Origin: Candidatus Metaruminococcus caecorum
GTDB taxonomy: Bacteria; Bacillota; Clostridia; Oscillospirales; Ruminococcaceae
Assembly: GCA_904420045.1 (NCBI GenBank)
Contig: CAJFTY010000026.1
Coordinates: 1-64,000, forward strand
DNA length: 64,000 nt
Direction of reading: 5' to 3'
The translations under genes and the position numbers were made by a program. Positions 1 through 9,025 of this stretch are shown here, piece after piece. How positions within the stretch are numbered: the stretch's first letter is position 1; the number at the start of each line of letters is the position of its first letter. The notes under the pieces were generated by a model. That model had not been told where the DNA came from and searched no databases. It saw only the letters and a list, made by a program, of their open reading frames with translations.

Positions 1-2
1 GG

Positions 3-1919
3 GAAAAGTCGGGGGAAAGCGCCTCCTATGAAAAAAAATCCAAATACGACGAGGCAACGGGGAAGTACGTGGACTGGGCCGCCAACAACGACGATGGATA
101 CGACACTCCCCGCACCGAGGACGGAGGCTACCTGGCCGCCGACCTCACAGGCCCCGGAACGATTGTGCGCATCTGGTCGGCAGAACCCCGCCAAGGCCAC
201 ATCAAAATTTACATTGACGGGGAGAAAACCCCTGCCATCGACATGCCGTTTATCGACCTGTTCGGCGGCGGAGAAGCGCCCTTTCACCTGCCTGAGCTCT
301 GCTACGAGGCGGGCCGGGGCAAAAACTGCTATGTGCCCATCACCTACAACAAATCCTGCAAAGTGGTGCTGTACGGGGACTGGGGTCGGTATTACCATGT
401 TAATTATGTGACTTATGACAAAAACACCCAGGTGGAATCTTTCTCGATGCCTGCGAGCGACCAGCAGATTGCCGCTTTAAAGAAGGTAAACGACTATTTT
501 GCCAGCGGGATCGGCACCGCTCCCAAGACCTATGAAGGAGAGAATACGGTTAAAAAGACCGTGACCGTTCCCGCAGGCGGAAAAGTGAACCTTTTGGACG
601 CCAAGGGTCCCGGTGCGGTGACAGGAATCAAGGTCAAGGTAAATGGCATACAGAATCCCGGGGATGACTGGAACGCCCTGGCCGAGATGACCCTTTCCGC
701 CAATTGGGACGGGGAAAAAGCCCCGGCAGTGTGGAGCACCCTGGGCGGGTTCTTTGCCAGCATCACGGGAACCAATGAATACGCCTCGCTGCCTCTTGGG
801 GTGAACAAGGACGGCACGATGTATTGTTACTGGTACATGCCTTATGAGGACGGCGCGGTGGTCGCCATCGGCAACGACGGCGCCAAGGACTATGAAATCA
901 CCTATGAAATCACCACAGCTCCTTTGAGCAAGGAGGAGGCCGCCGGCAAGCTTCGGTTCCACGCCAAGTGGAACCGCGCGAAAGACCCGCAGAAAACCGA
1001 CCGCTGGCCGGACTCCCAGTTTTTATACACCACCGGAACCGGACGGTTTGTAGGAACCTCTCTGCACATCTATAAGGAAATCGGCACCGGCGATCCCGCT
1101 TACGAGCCCAATTGGTGGTGGGGCGAAGGGGATGAGAAGTTCTTTGTGGACGGCGAAAAATTCCCCTCCTGGTTCGGCACCGGATCCGAGGACTACTTCG
1201 GCTACGCCTGGGGCAGCTGGAACACCTTCTCTCAGGCGTATCACAGCCAGCCCTTTACCAACGGCGGCATGTTCGGCATCGGAAGCCGACTGAACAACCG
1301 GTTCCACATCATGGACAGCGTCCCCTTCCAGGAGTCCTTCGACGCAAACCTGGAAAAATACCATCGGGACGGATACGCCAACTGGGTGTTTACCAATTAC
1401 TGGTACCTGGACAAAGATGGAACCGACCCTTACGGCCCGGTTTCTTTGAAAGACCGTACCTCGTATTACCATCATCCCTATCCGGAGGCGGCTTCCTTTA
1501 TGGAGGGAGAGGACTTAAGCATCATTGAATCCACCGGCATGCTCCAGGCGGAGACTCAGGACATGAGCCCGTTCCCCGCTGACAAGTGGAGCGGCGGCGC
1601 TCAGTTCATCCTGAAAAGCCAGAACGCGGGGGACTATGTGAAATTTTGGGTCAACGTGTCCGAAGCGGGCGAGTATGAGCTCACTGCACGTTTCACCAAA
1701 GCGAGAGACTTTGGCATCGCCCAGCACTATGTGGACGGCAAGGCGGTGGGCACCTCTGTGGATCTATATGATCCCACCGTCTGCCGCACCGGGGAGATCA
1801 AGCTGGGCAAAGTGTCCTTAACCCCCGGCCTGCATGAATTTGAGGCACGTATCACCGGGAAAAACAGCGCTTCCAGCGGCTATTTTTACGGCTTGGACTA
1901 TCTGAAAGTGGAGAAATAA
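3..1919 (+). CDS. GH172 (DUF2961) glycoside hydrolase, 5' end cut by window edge
   Basis: The reading frame is open from base 3, so the true start lies upstream; the GTG at 69 is internal. The visible N-terminus runs into [15 protein letters not shown] and then [10 protein letters not shown], the hallmark opening of DUF2961/GH172 enzymes, followed by the Trp/Asp/Glu-rich core ([17 protein letters not shown] and [16 protein letters not shown]). Known GH172 members act on fructofuranose or arabinofuranose linkages, so an arabinan- or fructan-type substrate is likely. From about residue 480 of the visible part a second beta-rich domain ([16 protein letters not shown] to GLDYLKVEK) resembles a carbohydrate-binding module. 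No signal peptide can be judged because the start is missing. The next gene is a surface cohesin-like protein and a GH43-type enzyme follows the tRNA. The family call is solid; the substrate is inferred. Confidence 0.85.
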   Translation, partial: EKSGESASYEKKSKYDEATGKYVDWAANNDDGYDTPRTEDGGYLAADLTGPGTIVRIWSAEPRQGHIKIYIDGEKTPAIDMPFIDLFGGGEAPFHLPELCYEAGRGKNCYVPITYNKSCKVVLYGDWGRYYHVNYVTYDKNTQVESFSMPASDQQIAALKKVNDYFASGIGTAPKTYEGENTVKKTVTVPAGGKVNLLDAKGPGAVTGIKVKVNGIQNPGDDWNALAEMTLSANWDGEKAPAVWSTLGGFFASITGTNEYASLPLGVNKDGTMYCYWYMPYEDGAVVAIGNDGAKDYEITYEITTAPLSKEEAAGKLRFHAKWNRAKDPQKTDRWPDSQFLYTTGTGRFVGTSLHIYKEIGTGDPAYEPNWWWGEGDEKFFVDGEKFPSWFGTGSEDYFGYAWGSWNTFSQAYHSQPFTNGGMFGIGSRLNNRFHIMDSVPFQESFDANLEKYHRDGYANWVFTNYWYLDKDGTDPYGPVSLKDRTSYYHHPYPEAASFMEGEDLSIIESTGMLQAETQDMSPFPADKWSGGAQFILKSQNAGDYVKFWVNVSEAGEYELTARFTKARDFGIAQHYVDGKAVGTSVDLYDPTVCRTGEIKLGKVSLTPGLHEFEARITGKNSASSGYFYGLDYLKVEK

Positions 1920-1977
1920 CGGGCAAGCCTTTGCGAAGGCTTCGGAACACGGATGGATGCGTCCGTTTCGAATCAAA

Positions 1978-1985
1978 AAGGAGGT
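1978..1985 (+). promoter_or_regulatory. Ribosome binding site that fixes the start of the cohesin-like gene
   Basis: AAGGAGGT lies six bases before ATG 1992. The frame is open back to 1953, but that upstream ATG has no such site and would put an untypical tail before the signal peptide. Confidence 0.8.
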
Positions 1986-1991
1986 CGGTCA

Positions 1992-2765
1992 ATGATGAAA
2001 AAGAAGGCCGGAATCGCCGTTGTGTGCACCCTGTGCTGCGTCATCGCCGCCATGGTGTGCGTACAGATGGTGCTGGCGGCGCCTTCCGTCAAAGTCGCCG
2101 CGGACAAAAACGAATACCGCCCAGGGGATACGGTGACCATCACCGTGTCCTCGGACGCTGCAAAAACCACCCACGGTTATCAAATGGATCTGGTTTACGA
2201 TGCGAACACCCTGGAGTTTCAGGGGGCGGACAGCGCTCTTCCAAACTCCTGGTACAGTGAAGCGGATTCGGTAAAAGCGGGCCGGGTTCGGATGCTCGCT
2301 TATGACGACACAGACGATCAGTCCGCCGCGGCAAAGGCGGATGAGAAAATTTATGCCTTCCGGTTTACGGTCAAACGCGAGGTAAAGGCGGGAGTCGAAG
2401 CCAAGGTCGCGGTGGAGGAGCTCTCCATCGCCGATCAGGATGGCAAACTTGCCCCAGCGGGAGCATCCGGCGCGGCCGCGTCCTTCCGGATCGTGGCAGG
2501 GAACACCGGCGGAGAGAGCGGCACGCAGGATGGTTCTTCACAAACTGGCGGGAATTCCAGCGGGGACGCGGATTCCAGTCCGGCATCCGATCCCGCAGCG
2601 CCGGGAGCGGATTCTTCCGCCGCCGGACAGCAGCCTGGGGACAACGTGGCCACCGGCATGCCCAAAGGTTTGATCCCGGCGGTGGCGATCCTGACGGCGA
2701 GCGGGCTGGCTTTGGCCGCTGCGCTGATCGCCAAATACAAGGTCAAGGCTGGACGCGGCGCGTAG
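1992..2765 (+). CDS. Membrane-anchored cohesin-domain-like surface protein
   Basis: A 257-residue secreted protein. MMKKKAGIAVV plus a hydrophobic stretch ending near VLAAPS is a signal peptide. Residues of about 30-165 (VKVAADKNEYRPGDTVTITVSS, GYQMDLVYDANTLEF, YAFRFTVKREV) have the beta-sandwich pattern of the cohesin/CBM-related family. A Ser/Gly/Pro/Asp-rich linker of about 55 residues follows. A C-terminal membrane helix (LIPAVAILTASGLALAAALIA) with a KYKVKAGR tail anchors it; there is no LPXTG motif. It sits directly behind the GH172 gene. Cohesins normally bind dockerin-bearing enzymes, but no dockerin repeat is visible in neighbouring proteins, so it may bind a partner encoded elsewhere or act in adhesion. 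The fold call is moderately confident, the role is inference. Confidence 0.65.
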   Translation: MMKKKAGIAVVCTLCCVIAAMVCVQMVLAAPSVKVAADKNEYRPGDTVTITVSSDAAKTTHGYQMDLVYDANTLEFQGADSALPNSWYSEADSVKAGRVRMLAYDDTDDQSAAAKADEKIYAFRFTVKREVKAGVEAKVAVEELSIADQDGKLAPAGASGAAASFRIVAGNTGGESGTQDGSSQTGGNSSGDADSSPASDPAAPGADSSAAGQQPGDNVATGMPKGLIPAVAILTASGLALAAALIAKYKVKAGRGA

Positions 2766-2790
2766 CGTAAAGAATTGGTTTTAGAAAGGG

Positions 2791-2822
2791 AAAAGGAGGC
2801 GTAAAATACGCCTCCTTTTTTA
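2791..2822 (+). terminator. Intrinsic terminator after the cohesin-like gene
   Basis: A 13-base perfect inverted repeat around AGGAGGCGTA with a three-base loop, ending in a T run. Confidence 0.85.
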
Positions 2823-2845
2823 CGGCGAGAAAATTGCAATTTATC

Positions 2846-2874
2846 TTGACAAGCGCGCGTTGAGATAGTATAAT
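2846..2874 (+). promoter_or_regulatory. Consensus sigma-A promoter of the tRNA-Pro gene
   Basis: TTGACA, 17 bases, TATAAT: a perfect match to the consensus, ending 19 bases before the tRNA. Confidence 0.9.
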
Positions 2875-2892
2875 AATTACCAGTGTCGTAAA

Positions 2893-2969
2893 CGAGGTGT
2901 GGCTCAGTTTGGTAGAGCGCTGCGTTCGGGACGCAGAGGCCGCAAGTTCGAATCTTGTCACCTCGACCA
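2893..2969 (+). tRNA. tRNA-Pro (anticodon CGG)
   Basis: A 77-base cloverleaf. The acceptor arms CGAGGTG and CACCTCG pair, the anticodon stem CTGCG/CGCAG holds the seven-base loop TTCGGGA (anticodon CGG), and the T-arm contains the TTCGAAT loop. The discriminator A and a genomically encoded CCA end follow. It stands alone between its own strong promoter and an intrinsic terminator, so it is a single-gene transcription unit. Confidence 0.95.
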
Positions 2970-2973
2970 GACA

Positions 2974-3008
2974 GGGCCTGGAGCTGTTTTGCGCTCCGGG
3001 CCTTTTTT
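2974..3008 (+). terminator. Terminator of the tRNA-Pro transcript
   Basis: A ten-pair stem GGCCTGGAGC/GCTCCGGGCC with one G-T pair, followed by six T. Confidence 0.85.
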
Positions 3009-3046
3009 CGTTTCCAGTACAAAATACAAAAAAGGAGTTTGCCGCC

Positions 3047-4468
3047 ATGCGTAATCAGTCTGCAACATTCTGCAACCCCCTTTACCAGGGACAGGATCCC
3101 TGGATCATTCAGAAAGACGGATATTACTATTCCAGCTATTCCGGGCTGGAAAGCCCCAACAGCATCTATGTGTGCCGTTCCCGGAGCCTTTTGGACCGTG
3201 GCCCAAAAGTCAAGGTCTTTGACGGAGCGGGGAAATTTATTCATCTGTTTTCTCCCGAACTGCACTACATCGACGGCGAGTGGTACATCTACGCCGCTTC
3301 TTTCAATTTTGATTACAACAAACGATATCTGTTTGTTTGGAAGGGGAAAACCCAGAACCCCCTGGACGGATTTGAGCTTGCAAACTGCATCATCCCCAAG
3401 GTGGACGGCGTGGAGTACGAGGCCAACGACACCACTGTGTTCCGTTCCGCCCTCAACGGGAAACTGTATATGATTATGGACGTCATCGGCGCCCACGAGT
3501 GCATGGCGGAGATGAAAAGCCCCACCGAGCTCAAGGGCGAGTTTGTCCACATGCCCATGTTTAACGGGGAGGGTCCCCGGGTGATCCAGCGGGATGGGAT
3601 GACCATCGTCACAAACGCCTGGGGCTTTTGGCGGTACAGTTCTTACTGCGTGACCGCCGCGTACACCCGCAGCGACGACTATTTCAATCCCGATGTGTGG
3701 ACCTCCATGGGCTATGTGTTTAAGCCGCACGGAACCTGGGCAAACGAACAGGACAACGCCCGGGTTCTGGGAAGCTGGGATGAAGGCCTGGCGGACAAAA
3801 AATTCATCCCCAGCGGCACCATGTGGGGAACCTCCCGGGCATCGTTTGTCAAATCCGCGGACGGAACGGAGGATTGGATGTTCTACCATCACAAGGTTTG
3901 GTCGGTGGATGAAAACGGCTACCGGCAGATCTCCATGCAGAAATTCACCTTCAACGAGGACGGAACGCCCAACTTCGGTTCTCCGGTTCAGACCAACGAG
4001 CAGCTTCCCATTCCGTCGGGCGATCCCGGCTTGGGCGAGGCGTATTCCGCGGCCGAGGCGGCTCCCTTTAACGGAGCGCAAGTCGCAGCGGAGCAGACAG
4101 GCGCGATTCAGTCCCAATATGTCAATCTGGCAAAGCCTGGCCAGGGAGCGGCTTTTGGTGTGAACGCCAAGCAGGCGGGCAAATATATCGCTACGCTGCG
4201 GTATTCCTATGGCCATTTTGTGGAAATTGAGCAGAGCTACAATTGGCACCGCAACGATCCGGCCACGGCACGTTTGAGCGTGTATGTCAACGGTGAAAAA
4301 CAGACCGAGTTTTTGCTCCAGAAAACCAAGGACTACGATCAGTGGATGCAGGACGCGGTGTATCTGAACCTGAAAGAGGGCGAGAATCAGGTGGAAATCC
4401 GTCTGAATCCGGGCAGGGAAGGCCATGTCGCTTTGGACACCCTGTGGATCGCCGAGGATTTGGACTGA
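3047..4468 (+). CDS. GH43-type beta-propeller glycosidase with C-terminal carbohydrate-binding-like domain
   Basis: A 473-residue protein. ATG 3047 is chosen because AAAGGAG precedes it by nine bases; the frame is open further upstream but runs into the tRNA. The N-terminus NPLYQGQDPWIIQKDGYYYSSYSG is the first blade of a GH43-like five-bladed propeller, with the Asp of GQDPW as the probable general base; later blades show HLFSPELHYIDGEWYIY and MFYHHK. From about residue 340 a second beta-rich domain (SVYVNGEKQTEFLLQ, NLKEGENQVEIRLNPG) resembles a CBM6/35-type module. No signal peptide is visible, suggesting intracellular action on imported arabinose- or xylose-containing oligosaccharides. 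The GH43 family call is reasonable; the substrate is unknown. Confidence 0.75.
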   Translation: MRNQSATFCNPLYQGQDPWIIQKDGYYYSSYSGLESPNSIYVCRSRSLLDRGPKVKVFDGAGKFIHLFSPELHYIDGEWYIYAASFNFDYNKRYLFVWKGKTQNPLDGFELANCIIPKVDGVEYEANDTTVFRSALNGKLYMIMDVIGAHECMAEMKSPTELKGEFVHMPMFNGEGPRVIQRDGMTIVTNAWGFWRYSSYCVTAAYTRSDDYFNPDVWTSMGYVFKPHGTWANEQDNARVLGSWDEGLADKKFIPSGTMWGTSRASFVKSADGTEDWMFYHHKVWSVDENGYRQISMQKFTFNEDGTPNFGSPVQTNEQLPIPSGDPGLGEAYSAAEAAPFNGAQVAAEQTGAIQSQYVNLAKPGQGAAFGVNAKQAGKYIATLRYSYGHFVEIEQSYNWHRNDPATARLSVYVNGEKQTEFLLQKTKDYDQWMQDAVYLNLKEGENQVEIRLNPGREGHVALDTLWIAEDLD

Positions 4469-4478
4469 TTTTTCCCAC

Positions 4479-4507
4479 TTGACATTCACCTTGCAGAACC
4501 TTACTAT
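4479..4507 (+). promoter_or_regulatory. Sigma-A promoter of glyQS
   Basis: TTGACA, 17 bases, TACTAT, about 50 bases before the start codon. The leader is too short for a T-box. Confidence 0.7.
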
Positions 4508-4555
4508 GAAAAGGAAACAACAACATTATCTGGTTAGCACCTGTGGAGGTTATCG

Positions 4556-5935
4556 ATGTTAAACAACAGTGAAAAGACAATGGATCAAATTGTGGCCCTG
4601 TGTAAGAACCGGGGGTTTGTCTATCCCGGAAGCGAGATTTACGGCGGCCTTGCCAACACCTGGGACTACGGTCCGCTGGGTGTGGAACTTAAAAACAACG
4701 TCAAACGCGCCTGGTGGAAAAAATTCGTCCAGGAAAATAAATACAATGTGGGGCTGGACAGCGCCCTGCTGATGAACCCCCAGGTCTGGGTGGCGTCCGG
4801 CCACGTAGGCGGATTCTCCGACCCGCTGATGGACTGCAAAGACTGTAAAACCCGCCATCGTGCGGATCAGCTCATCGAGGAGCAGACTGGGATCGAGCCC
4901 AACGGCTGGAGCGACCAGCAGATGATGGATTACATCAAGGAGCACGACATCAAGTGCCCCGACTGCGGCAGCAAGAACTTCACAGACATCCGGAAGTTTA
5001 ACCTGATGTTTAAAACCTATCAGGGCGTCACCGAGGACGCGAAAAACGAGATCTACCTGCGTCCGGAAACCGCCCAGGGCATCTTTGTCAACTTCGCCAA
5101 TATCCAGCGCACCACCCGTAAGAAGATCCCCTTCGGCGTGGGACAGGTGGGCAAGTCGTTCCGCAACGAGATCACCCCCGGCAACTTTATCTTCCGCATC
5201 CGTGAGTTCGAGCAGATGGAGCTGGAGTTTTTCTGCAAGCCCGGCACGGATATGGAGTGGTTTTTGTACTGGAAGGACTTCTGCAAGCGCTGGATCTTGA
5301 ATCTTGGCATCAACGAAGAAAACATGCGCCTGCGGGATCACGAACAAGAGGAGCTGTCCCACTATTCCACCGCCACCACCGACATCGAGTACCTGTTCCC
5401 CTTTGGCTGGGGCGAGCTGTGGGGCATTGCGGACCGCACCGACTTTGACCTGACTCAGCACATCAACCATTCCGGCAAAGCGCTGGATTACTTTGATCCT
5501 CAGACCAACGAGCGGTATGTCCCTTATGTGATTGAGCCCTCCTTGGGCGCAGACCGGGTGACGCTGGCGTTTTTGTGCGAGGCTTACGACGAGGAGGAGA
5601 TTGCCGAGGGCGATGTGCGCACCGTGATGCACTTCCATCCGGCGCTGGCTCCCTTCAAGGCCTGTGTACTGCCCCTTTCCAAAAAGCTCAGTGAACAGGC
5701 GGGCGCGGTGCACGAGGAACTGTCCAAATACTTCATGGTGGATTACGACGACACCGGTTCCATCGGCAAGCGGTACCGCCGTCAGGATGAAATCGGCACG
5801 CCGTTTTGCATCACCTACGACTTTGACTCGGTGGAGGACGGCTGCGTGACCGTCCGCGACCGGGATACCATGGAGCAGCAGCGGATGCCGATCTCCGAGC
5901 TGCGTTCCTACATTGAATCCAAGCTGGAATTTTAG
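4556..5935 (+). CDS. glyQS: Glycyl-tRNA synthetase, single-chain alpha2 type
   Basis: Charges tRNA-Gly. The 459 residues are full length for the dimeric, bacterial/archaeal-type class II enzyme. The N-terminus ([27 protein letters not shown]) is typical. The paired cysteines CKDCKT and CPDCGS form the probable zinc knot of the insertion domain. Motif 2 is in [20 protein letters not shown] and motif 3 in [13 protein letters not shown]. The C-terminal anticodon-binding domain begins near residue 355 ([15 protein letters not shown]). GGAGG lies six bases before ATG. It is monocistronic, with its own promoter and a downstream hairpin. Identification is secure. Confidence 0.97.
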   Translation: MLNNSEKTMDQIVALCKNRGFVYPGSEIYGGLANTWDYGPLGVELKNNVKRAWWKKFVQENKYNVGLDSALLMNPQVWVASGHVGGFSDPLMDCKDCKTRHRADQLIEEQTGIEPNGWSDQQMMDYIKEHDIKCPDCGSKNFTDIRKFNLMFKTYQGVTEDAKNEIYLRPETAQGIFVNFANIQRTTRKKIPFGVGQVGKSFRNEITPGNFIFRIREFEQMELEFFCKPGTDMEWFLYWKDFCKRWILNLGINEENMRLRDHEQEELSHYSTATTDIEYLFPFGWGELWGIADRTDFDLTQHINHSGKALDYFDPQTNERYVPYVIEPSLGADRVTLAFLCEAYDEEEIAEGDVRTVMHFHPALAPFKACVLPLSKKLSEQAGAVHEELSKYFMVDYDDTGSIGKRYRRQDEIGTPFCITYDFDSVEDGCVTVRDRDTMEQQRMPISELRSYIESKLEF

Positions 5936-5949
5936 TTGAATGGATGATT

Positions 5950-5989
5950 AAAACCAGGGAAATGCCTGCGCATTTCCCTGGTTTGCTCT
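5950..5989 (+). terminator. Hairpin terminator after glyQS
   Basis: A 13- to 14-base inverted repeat AAACCAGGGAAATG/CATTTCCCTGGTTT with a short loop. The following T tract is weak (GCTCTT). Confidence 0.65.
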
Positions 5990-6005
5990 TAGGAGGAACA
6001 GGCCG

Positions 6006-6530
6006 ATGATATTGGAAACAAAGCGTCTGCTTCTGCGCAAACTGACCAAAGAGGATTATGACGATCTGTGCGAGATTTTACAGGATGAGCAGGCCATGTA
6101 CGCCTATGAACACGCCTTCAGCGACCAGGAAGCAATGGGCTGGCTGGAGCGGCAGCTGACCCGCTATCAGACCGACGGCGTGGGCCTGTGGGCGGTGATC
6201 CGAAAAGAGGACGGAGCGTTTTTGGGACAGGCGGGACTCACGTACCAGGATGTCGGGGAAACGGTTCCTGTGTTGGAAGTCGGGTACCTGTTCAAACGCA
6301 AGTACTGGGGAAACGGCTATGCCTCCGAAGCCGCCATCGGCTGTAAAGAGTACGCCTTCCACACGCTGAAAGCAGCCCAGGTTTACTCCATCATCCGAGA
6401 TAACAATTTGGCCTCCCAGCGTGTGGCAAAGCGCAACGGGATGACGGTGGTCAAAACCATTGTCAAGCACTACTACGGCATGGACATGCCCCACCTGGTG
6501 TTTCAGGCGAAAAACCGGGAGTCGGTTTAA
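6006..6530 (+). CDS. GNAT family N-acetyltransferase, RimJ/RimL-like
   Basis: A 174-residue GNAT enzyme that transfers acetyl from acetyl-CoA to an amine. MILETKRLLLRKLTKEDYDDL is the classical RimJ/RimL opening. The acetyl-CoA binding region is VGYLFKRKYWGNGYASEA, and ASQRVAKRNGM is the conserved C-terminal motif. AGGAGG lies ten bases before ATG. The substrate cannot be read from sequence; protein N-termini or small amines are both possible. It is flanked by hairpins and so probably a single-gene unit or read-through from glyQS. Confidence 0.85.
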   Translation: MILETKRLLLRKLTKEDYDDLCEILQDEQAMYAYEHAFSDQEAMGWLERQLTRYQTDGVGLWAVIRKEDGAFLGQAGLTYQDVGETVPVLEVGYLFKRKYWGNGYASEAAIGCKEYAFHTLKAAQVYSIIRDNNLASQRVAKRNGMTVVKTIVKHYYGMDMPHLVFQAKNRESV

Positions 6531-6556
6531 ACTGGGTGAAATTGGCACATAATACA

Positions 6557-6597
6557 AGAAAAAAGAGTGCAAAACAAAAGTTTTGTACTCTTTTTTC
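6557..6597 (+). terminator. Intrinsic terminator after the acetyltransferase
   Basis: AAAAGAGTGCAAAAC pairs with GTTTTGTACTCTTTT through one G-T pair and a short A-rich loop; six T follow. Confidence 0.85.
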
Positions 6598-6647
6598 ATT
6601 CGGCCTATACTTTCATGAAAAGTTCATATTCTTGCAAAACTGCGTCC

Positions 6648-6675
6648 TTGAATTCGAGAAAAAGCATTCTATAAT
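6648..6675 (+). promoter_or_regulatory. Promoter of the marR-ABC exporter operon
   Basis: TTGAAT, 16 bases, TATAAT, about 72 bases before the TTG start of marR. Confidence 0.65.
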
Positions 6676-6677
6676 AG

Positions 6678-6696
6678 TTATCATAAATAATTATAA
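6678..6696 (+). promoter_or_regulatory. Candidate MarR operator
   Basis: A 19-base imperfect palindrome (TTATCATAAATAATTATAA, 14 of 19 positions symmetric) begins two bases after the -10 element, where binding would block initiation. Autoregulation is inferred from family habit. Confidence 0.4.
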
Positions 6697-6747
6697 GATC
6701 AAACTACTTGGTGGGGAAACCTTCTATTTTGAAAGGGAGAGAGCATA

Positions 6748-7227
6748 TTGCAAACCGATCGTCAGTTGGTGGACGAACTGCTGCGGGTGGCGCATCTGTT
6801 TGGCGGAAGTCATTTGCGAAGCGCAACCTCCGGCTTGATGCAGGGCGAGAAAGCGCTTTTGTTCTGTCTGTATCAGCACCGGGAGACAGGCGGCATGGCT
6901 CCCTCCAGCTTAAGCGACCGGCTGATGGTCAAACGGCCGGCGGTGACCATTATGCTCAATTCCCTGGAGGATAAGGGGTATGTACGGCGGGAGCGGGATC
7001 CCTGTGGGCGTGACCGTCGGAAAATTCAGGTGTTTTTGACCGCACAGGGGATTCAAACCGTTGAGGAGCAGTTTAAAAATGCACAGTCCTCCATGTTGTA
7101 TCTGGTAAAAACGCTGGGGCCTGAGGACACCCGGCGGCTGATCGACCTGGGCAACCGGGTATTCCAAATTATGGAGGAATATTACGCCGGCACACACGGC
7201 GGGCAGCCTCCGGGATCGGAGGGGTAA
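6748..7227 (+). CDS. MarR family transcriptional regulator
   Basis: A 159-residue winged-helix repressor. It starts at TTG 6748 behind an AGGGAGAGAG ribosome site; the next ATG (6838) would remove helix 1. The HTH is MAPSSLSDRLMVKRPAVTIMLNSLEDKGYV and the wing is RRERDPCGRDRRKIQVFLT, both typical. It lies 67 bases ahead of a two-gene ABC exporter with no terminator between, the usual arrangement for a drug- or toxin-responsive repressor controlling its own efflux pump. The ligand is unknown. Confidence 0.88.
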   Translation: MQTDRQLVDELLRVAHLFGGSHLRSATSGLMQGEKALLFCLYQHRETGGMAPSSLSDRLMVKRPAVTIMLNSLEDKGYVRRERDPCGRDRRKIQVFLTAQGIQTVEEQFKNAQSSMLYLVKTLGPEDTRRLIDLGNRVFQIMEEYYAGTHGGQPPGSEG

Positions 7228-7294
7228 GTGCGAGGCAGGCGGACAAACGTCCGCAGGGCAGTTTTCAAATTCTAAAGAACAAGGAGCGTAAGAC

Positions 7295-9025
7295 ATGAAA
7301 AAACTAATCAAGTATTACAAACCATATGTTCTATCGATCATCGGCATCTTTGTGTTCTTGTTCGTTCAGACCATGACGGATCTGGCTTTGCCGGACTACA
7401 TGTCGAAGATCGTCGACGATGGAATTGTAAAAGGGGATAATGATTTTATCCTTCGGGTCGGTCTGCAAATGCTGGGCATCTCCCTGTTGGGGGCGGCATG
7501 TTCGGTAATCGTGGGCTTTTTGTCCGCCCGGCTGGCGGCATTTTCGTCCATGCACATGCGCAGCGACCTGTTTGCCAAGGTGGAAAGCTTTTCCAATGCC
7601 GAGTTTGACAACTTTTCCACTGCGTCGCTGATCACTCGTTCCACCAACGACGTGCAGCAGGTTCAAATGTTTGTGGTCCTGTTGTTCCGTATGGTGCTGG
7701 CGGCGCCTATTATGGGCATTGGCGGTATTGTCCGGGCCGTGTCCAAAAGCGCCAACATGACTTGGATCATCGCGTTGGCGGTGGTGGTCATTTTGGGACT
7801 GATGCTCATCATCTATTCGGTGACCATGCCCAAGTTTAAGCTGGTTCAGAAGATGGTGGACCGCCTCAACCTGATTATGCGGGAACGTCTGGACGGCCTG
7901 CTGGTCAGCCGCGCCTTTATCGCGGAGGATCATGAGGAGCATCGTTTTGACAACGCCAATAAGGATTTGACGAAGCTCAACCTGTTTGTCAACCGCGCCA
8001 TGGTTTTAATGATGCCAGTGATGATGCTGGTGATGAACTGCATTTCGGTGCTCATCGTGTGGGTGGGCTCCAAAGCGGTGGATATGGGCAGCATGCAGAT
8101 CGGAGACATGATGGCGTTTATCCAGTACACCATGCAGATCGTCATGTCCTTCCTGATGGTGTCAATGATCTTTATTATGGCGCCCCGGGCGGCCGTGGCG
8201 GCTAACCGGATCGGGGAGGTGCTCTCCACCAAACCCGTGGTGGTCGATCCCAAAGAAAGCGCCGAATTTTTGCCTGAGAAAAAAGGTGTGGTGGAGTTTA
8301 AAGACGTCACCTTCCGCTATCCCGGAGCGGACGACGAGGTGCTTAAAAACATCTCCTTTACTGCCAATCCCGGGGAGACCACTGCGATTATCGGCAGCAC
8401 CGGCAGCGGTAAATCCACGCTGATCAACCTGATTCCCCGGTTTTACGACGCCACCGAGGGCCAGATTCTGGTGGACGGGGTGGATGTGCGCGATGTCAGC
8501 CAGCATGCGCTGAGGGAGAAAATCGGCTATATTCCCCAAAAGGGAATTCTGTTGTCCGGCACCATCGCCAGCAATCTGCGATACGGACGGGAAGACGCTT
8601 CGGATGAGCTGGTGCAGAAGTCCGCAGCCATCGCCCAGGCCACCGAGTTTATCGACTCCAAGCCCGAGGGGTATGACACGCCCATCGCCCAGGGCGGCAC
8701 CAACGTGTCGGGCGGTCAGAAGCAGCGTCTTTCCATTGCCCGGGCCCTTGTAAAACAAGCCGATGTGTATATCTTTGACGACAGCTTTTCCGCCCTGGAC
8801 TTTAAAACGGATTCCGCCCTGCGCGCCGCTTTAAAGCAGGAACTGGGCGACGCTACGGTCATCATTGTGGCCCAGCGGATCAGCACTATTAAAAACGCGG
8901 AAAAGATCCTCGTTCTGGACGAGGGGAACCTTGTGGGCATGGGAACGCATCAGGAGCTGATGGATTCCTGCGAGGTTTATAAAGAAATCGCCCTATCCCA
9001 GTTGTCAAAGGAGGAGTTAGCATGA
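7295..9025 (+). CDS. ABC exporter half-transporter, degenerate-site subunit
   Basis: A 576-residue TMD-NBD protein of the multidrug type. Six membrane helices fill about residues 15-300. The NBD shows Walker [11 protein letters not shown]-loop YIPQKG and signature VSGGQKQRLS. The Walker B motif reads VYIFDDSFSALD, with Asp where the catalytic Glu should be, and the switch position reads VAQR rather than AHR. Both changes mark the non-hydrolysing site of heterodimeric exporters (TM287/288, BmrCD and LmrCD type). Its stop overlaps the next start by four bases (ATGA), so the two subunits are translationally coupled. The substrate is unknown; a drug, peptide or lipid is possible. Confidence 0.92.
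   Translation: MKKLIKYYKPYVLSIIGIFVFLFVQTMTDLALPDYMSKIVDDGIVKGDNDFILRVGLQMLGISLLGAACSVIVGFLSARLAAFSSMHMRSDLFAKVESFSNAEFDNFSTASLITRSTNDVQQVQMFVVLLFRMVLAAPIMGIGGIVRAVSKSANMTWIIALAVVVILGLMLIIYSVTMPKFKLVQKMVDRLNLIMRERLDGLLVSRAFIAEDHEEHRFDNANKDLTKLNLFVNRAMVLMMPVMMLVMNCISVLIVWVGSKAVDMGSMQIGDMMAFIQYTMQIVMSFLMVSMIFIMAPRAAVAANRIGEVLSTKPVVVDPKESAEFLPEKKGVVEFKDVTFRYPGADDEVLKNISFTANPGETTAIIGSTGSGKSTLINLIPRFYDATEGQILVDGVDVRDVSQHALREKIGYIPQKGILLSGTIASNLRYGREDASDELVQKSAAIAQATEFIDSKPEGYDTPIAQGGTNVSGGQKQRLSIARALVKQADVYIFDDSFSALDFKTDSALRAALKQELGDATVIIVAQRISTIKNAEKILVLDEGNLVGMGTHQELMDSCEVYKEIALSQLSKEELA

Noticed and set aside
2435..4489. A 684-residue minus-strand open frame
   Set aside because: It crosses the tRNA gene, two terminators and the whole GH43-type gene, and its composition is that of an antisense shadow.
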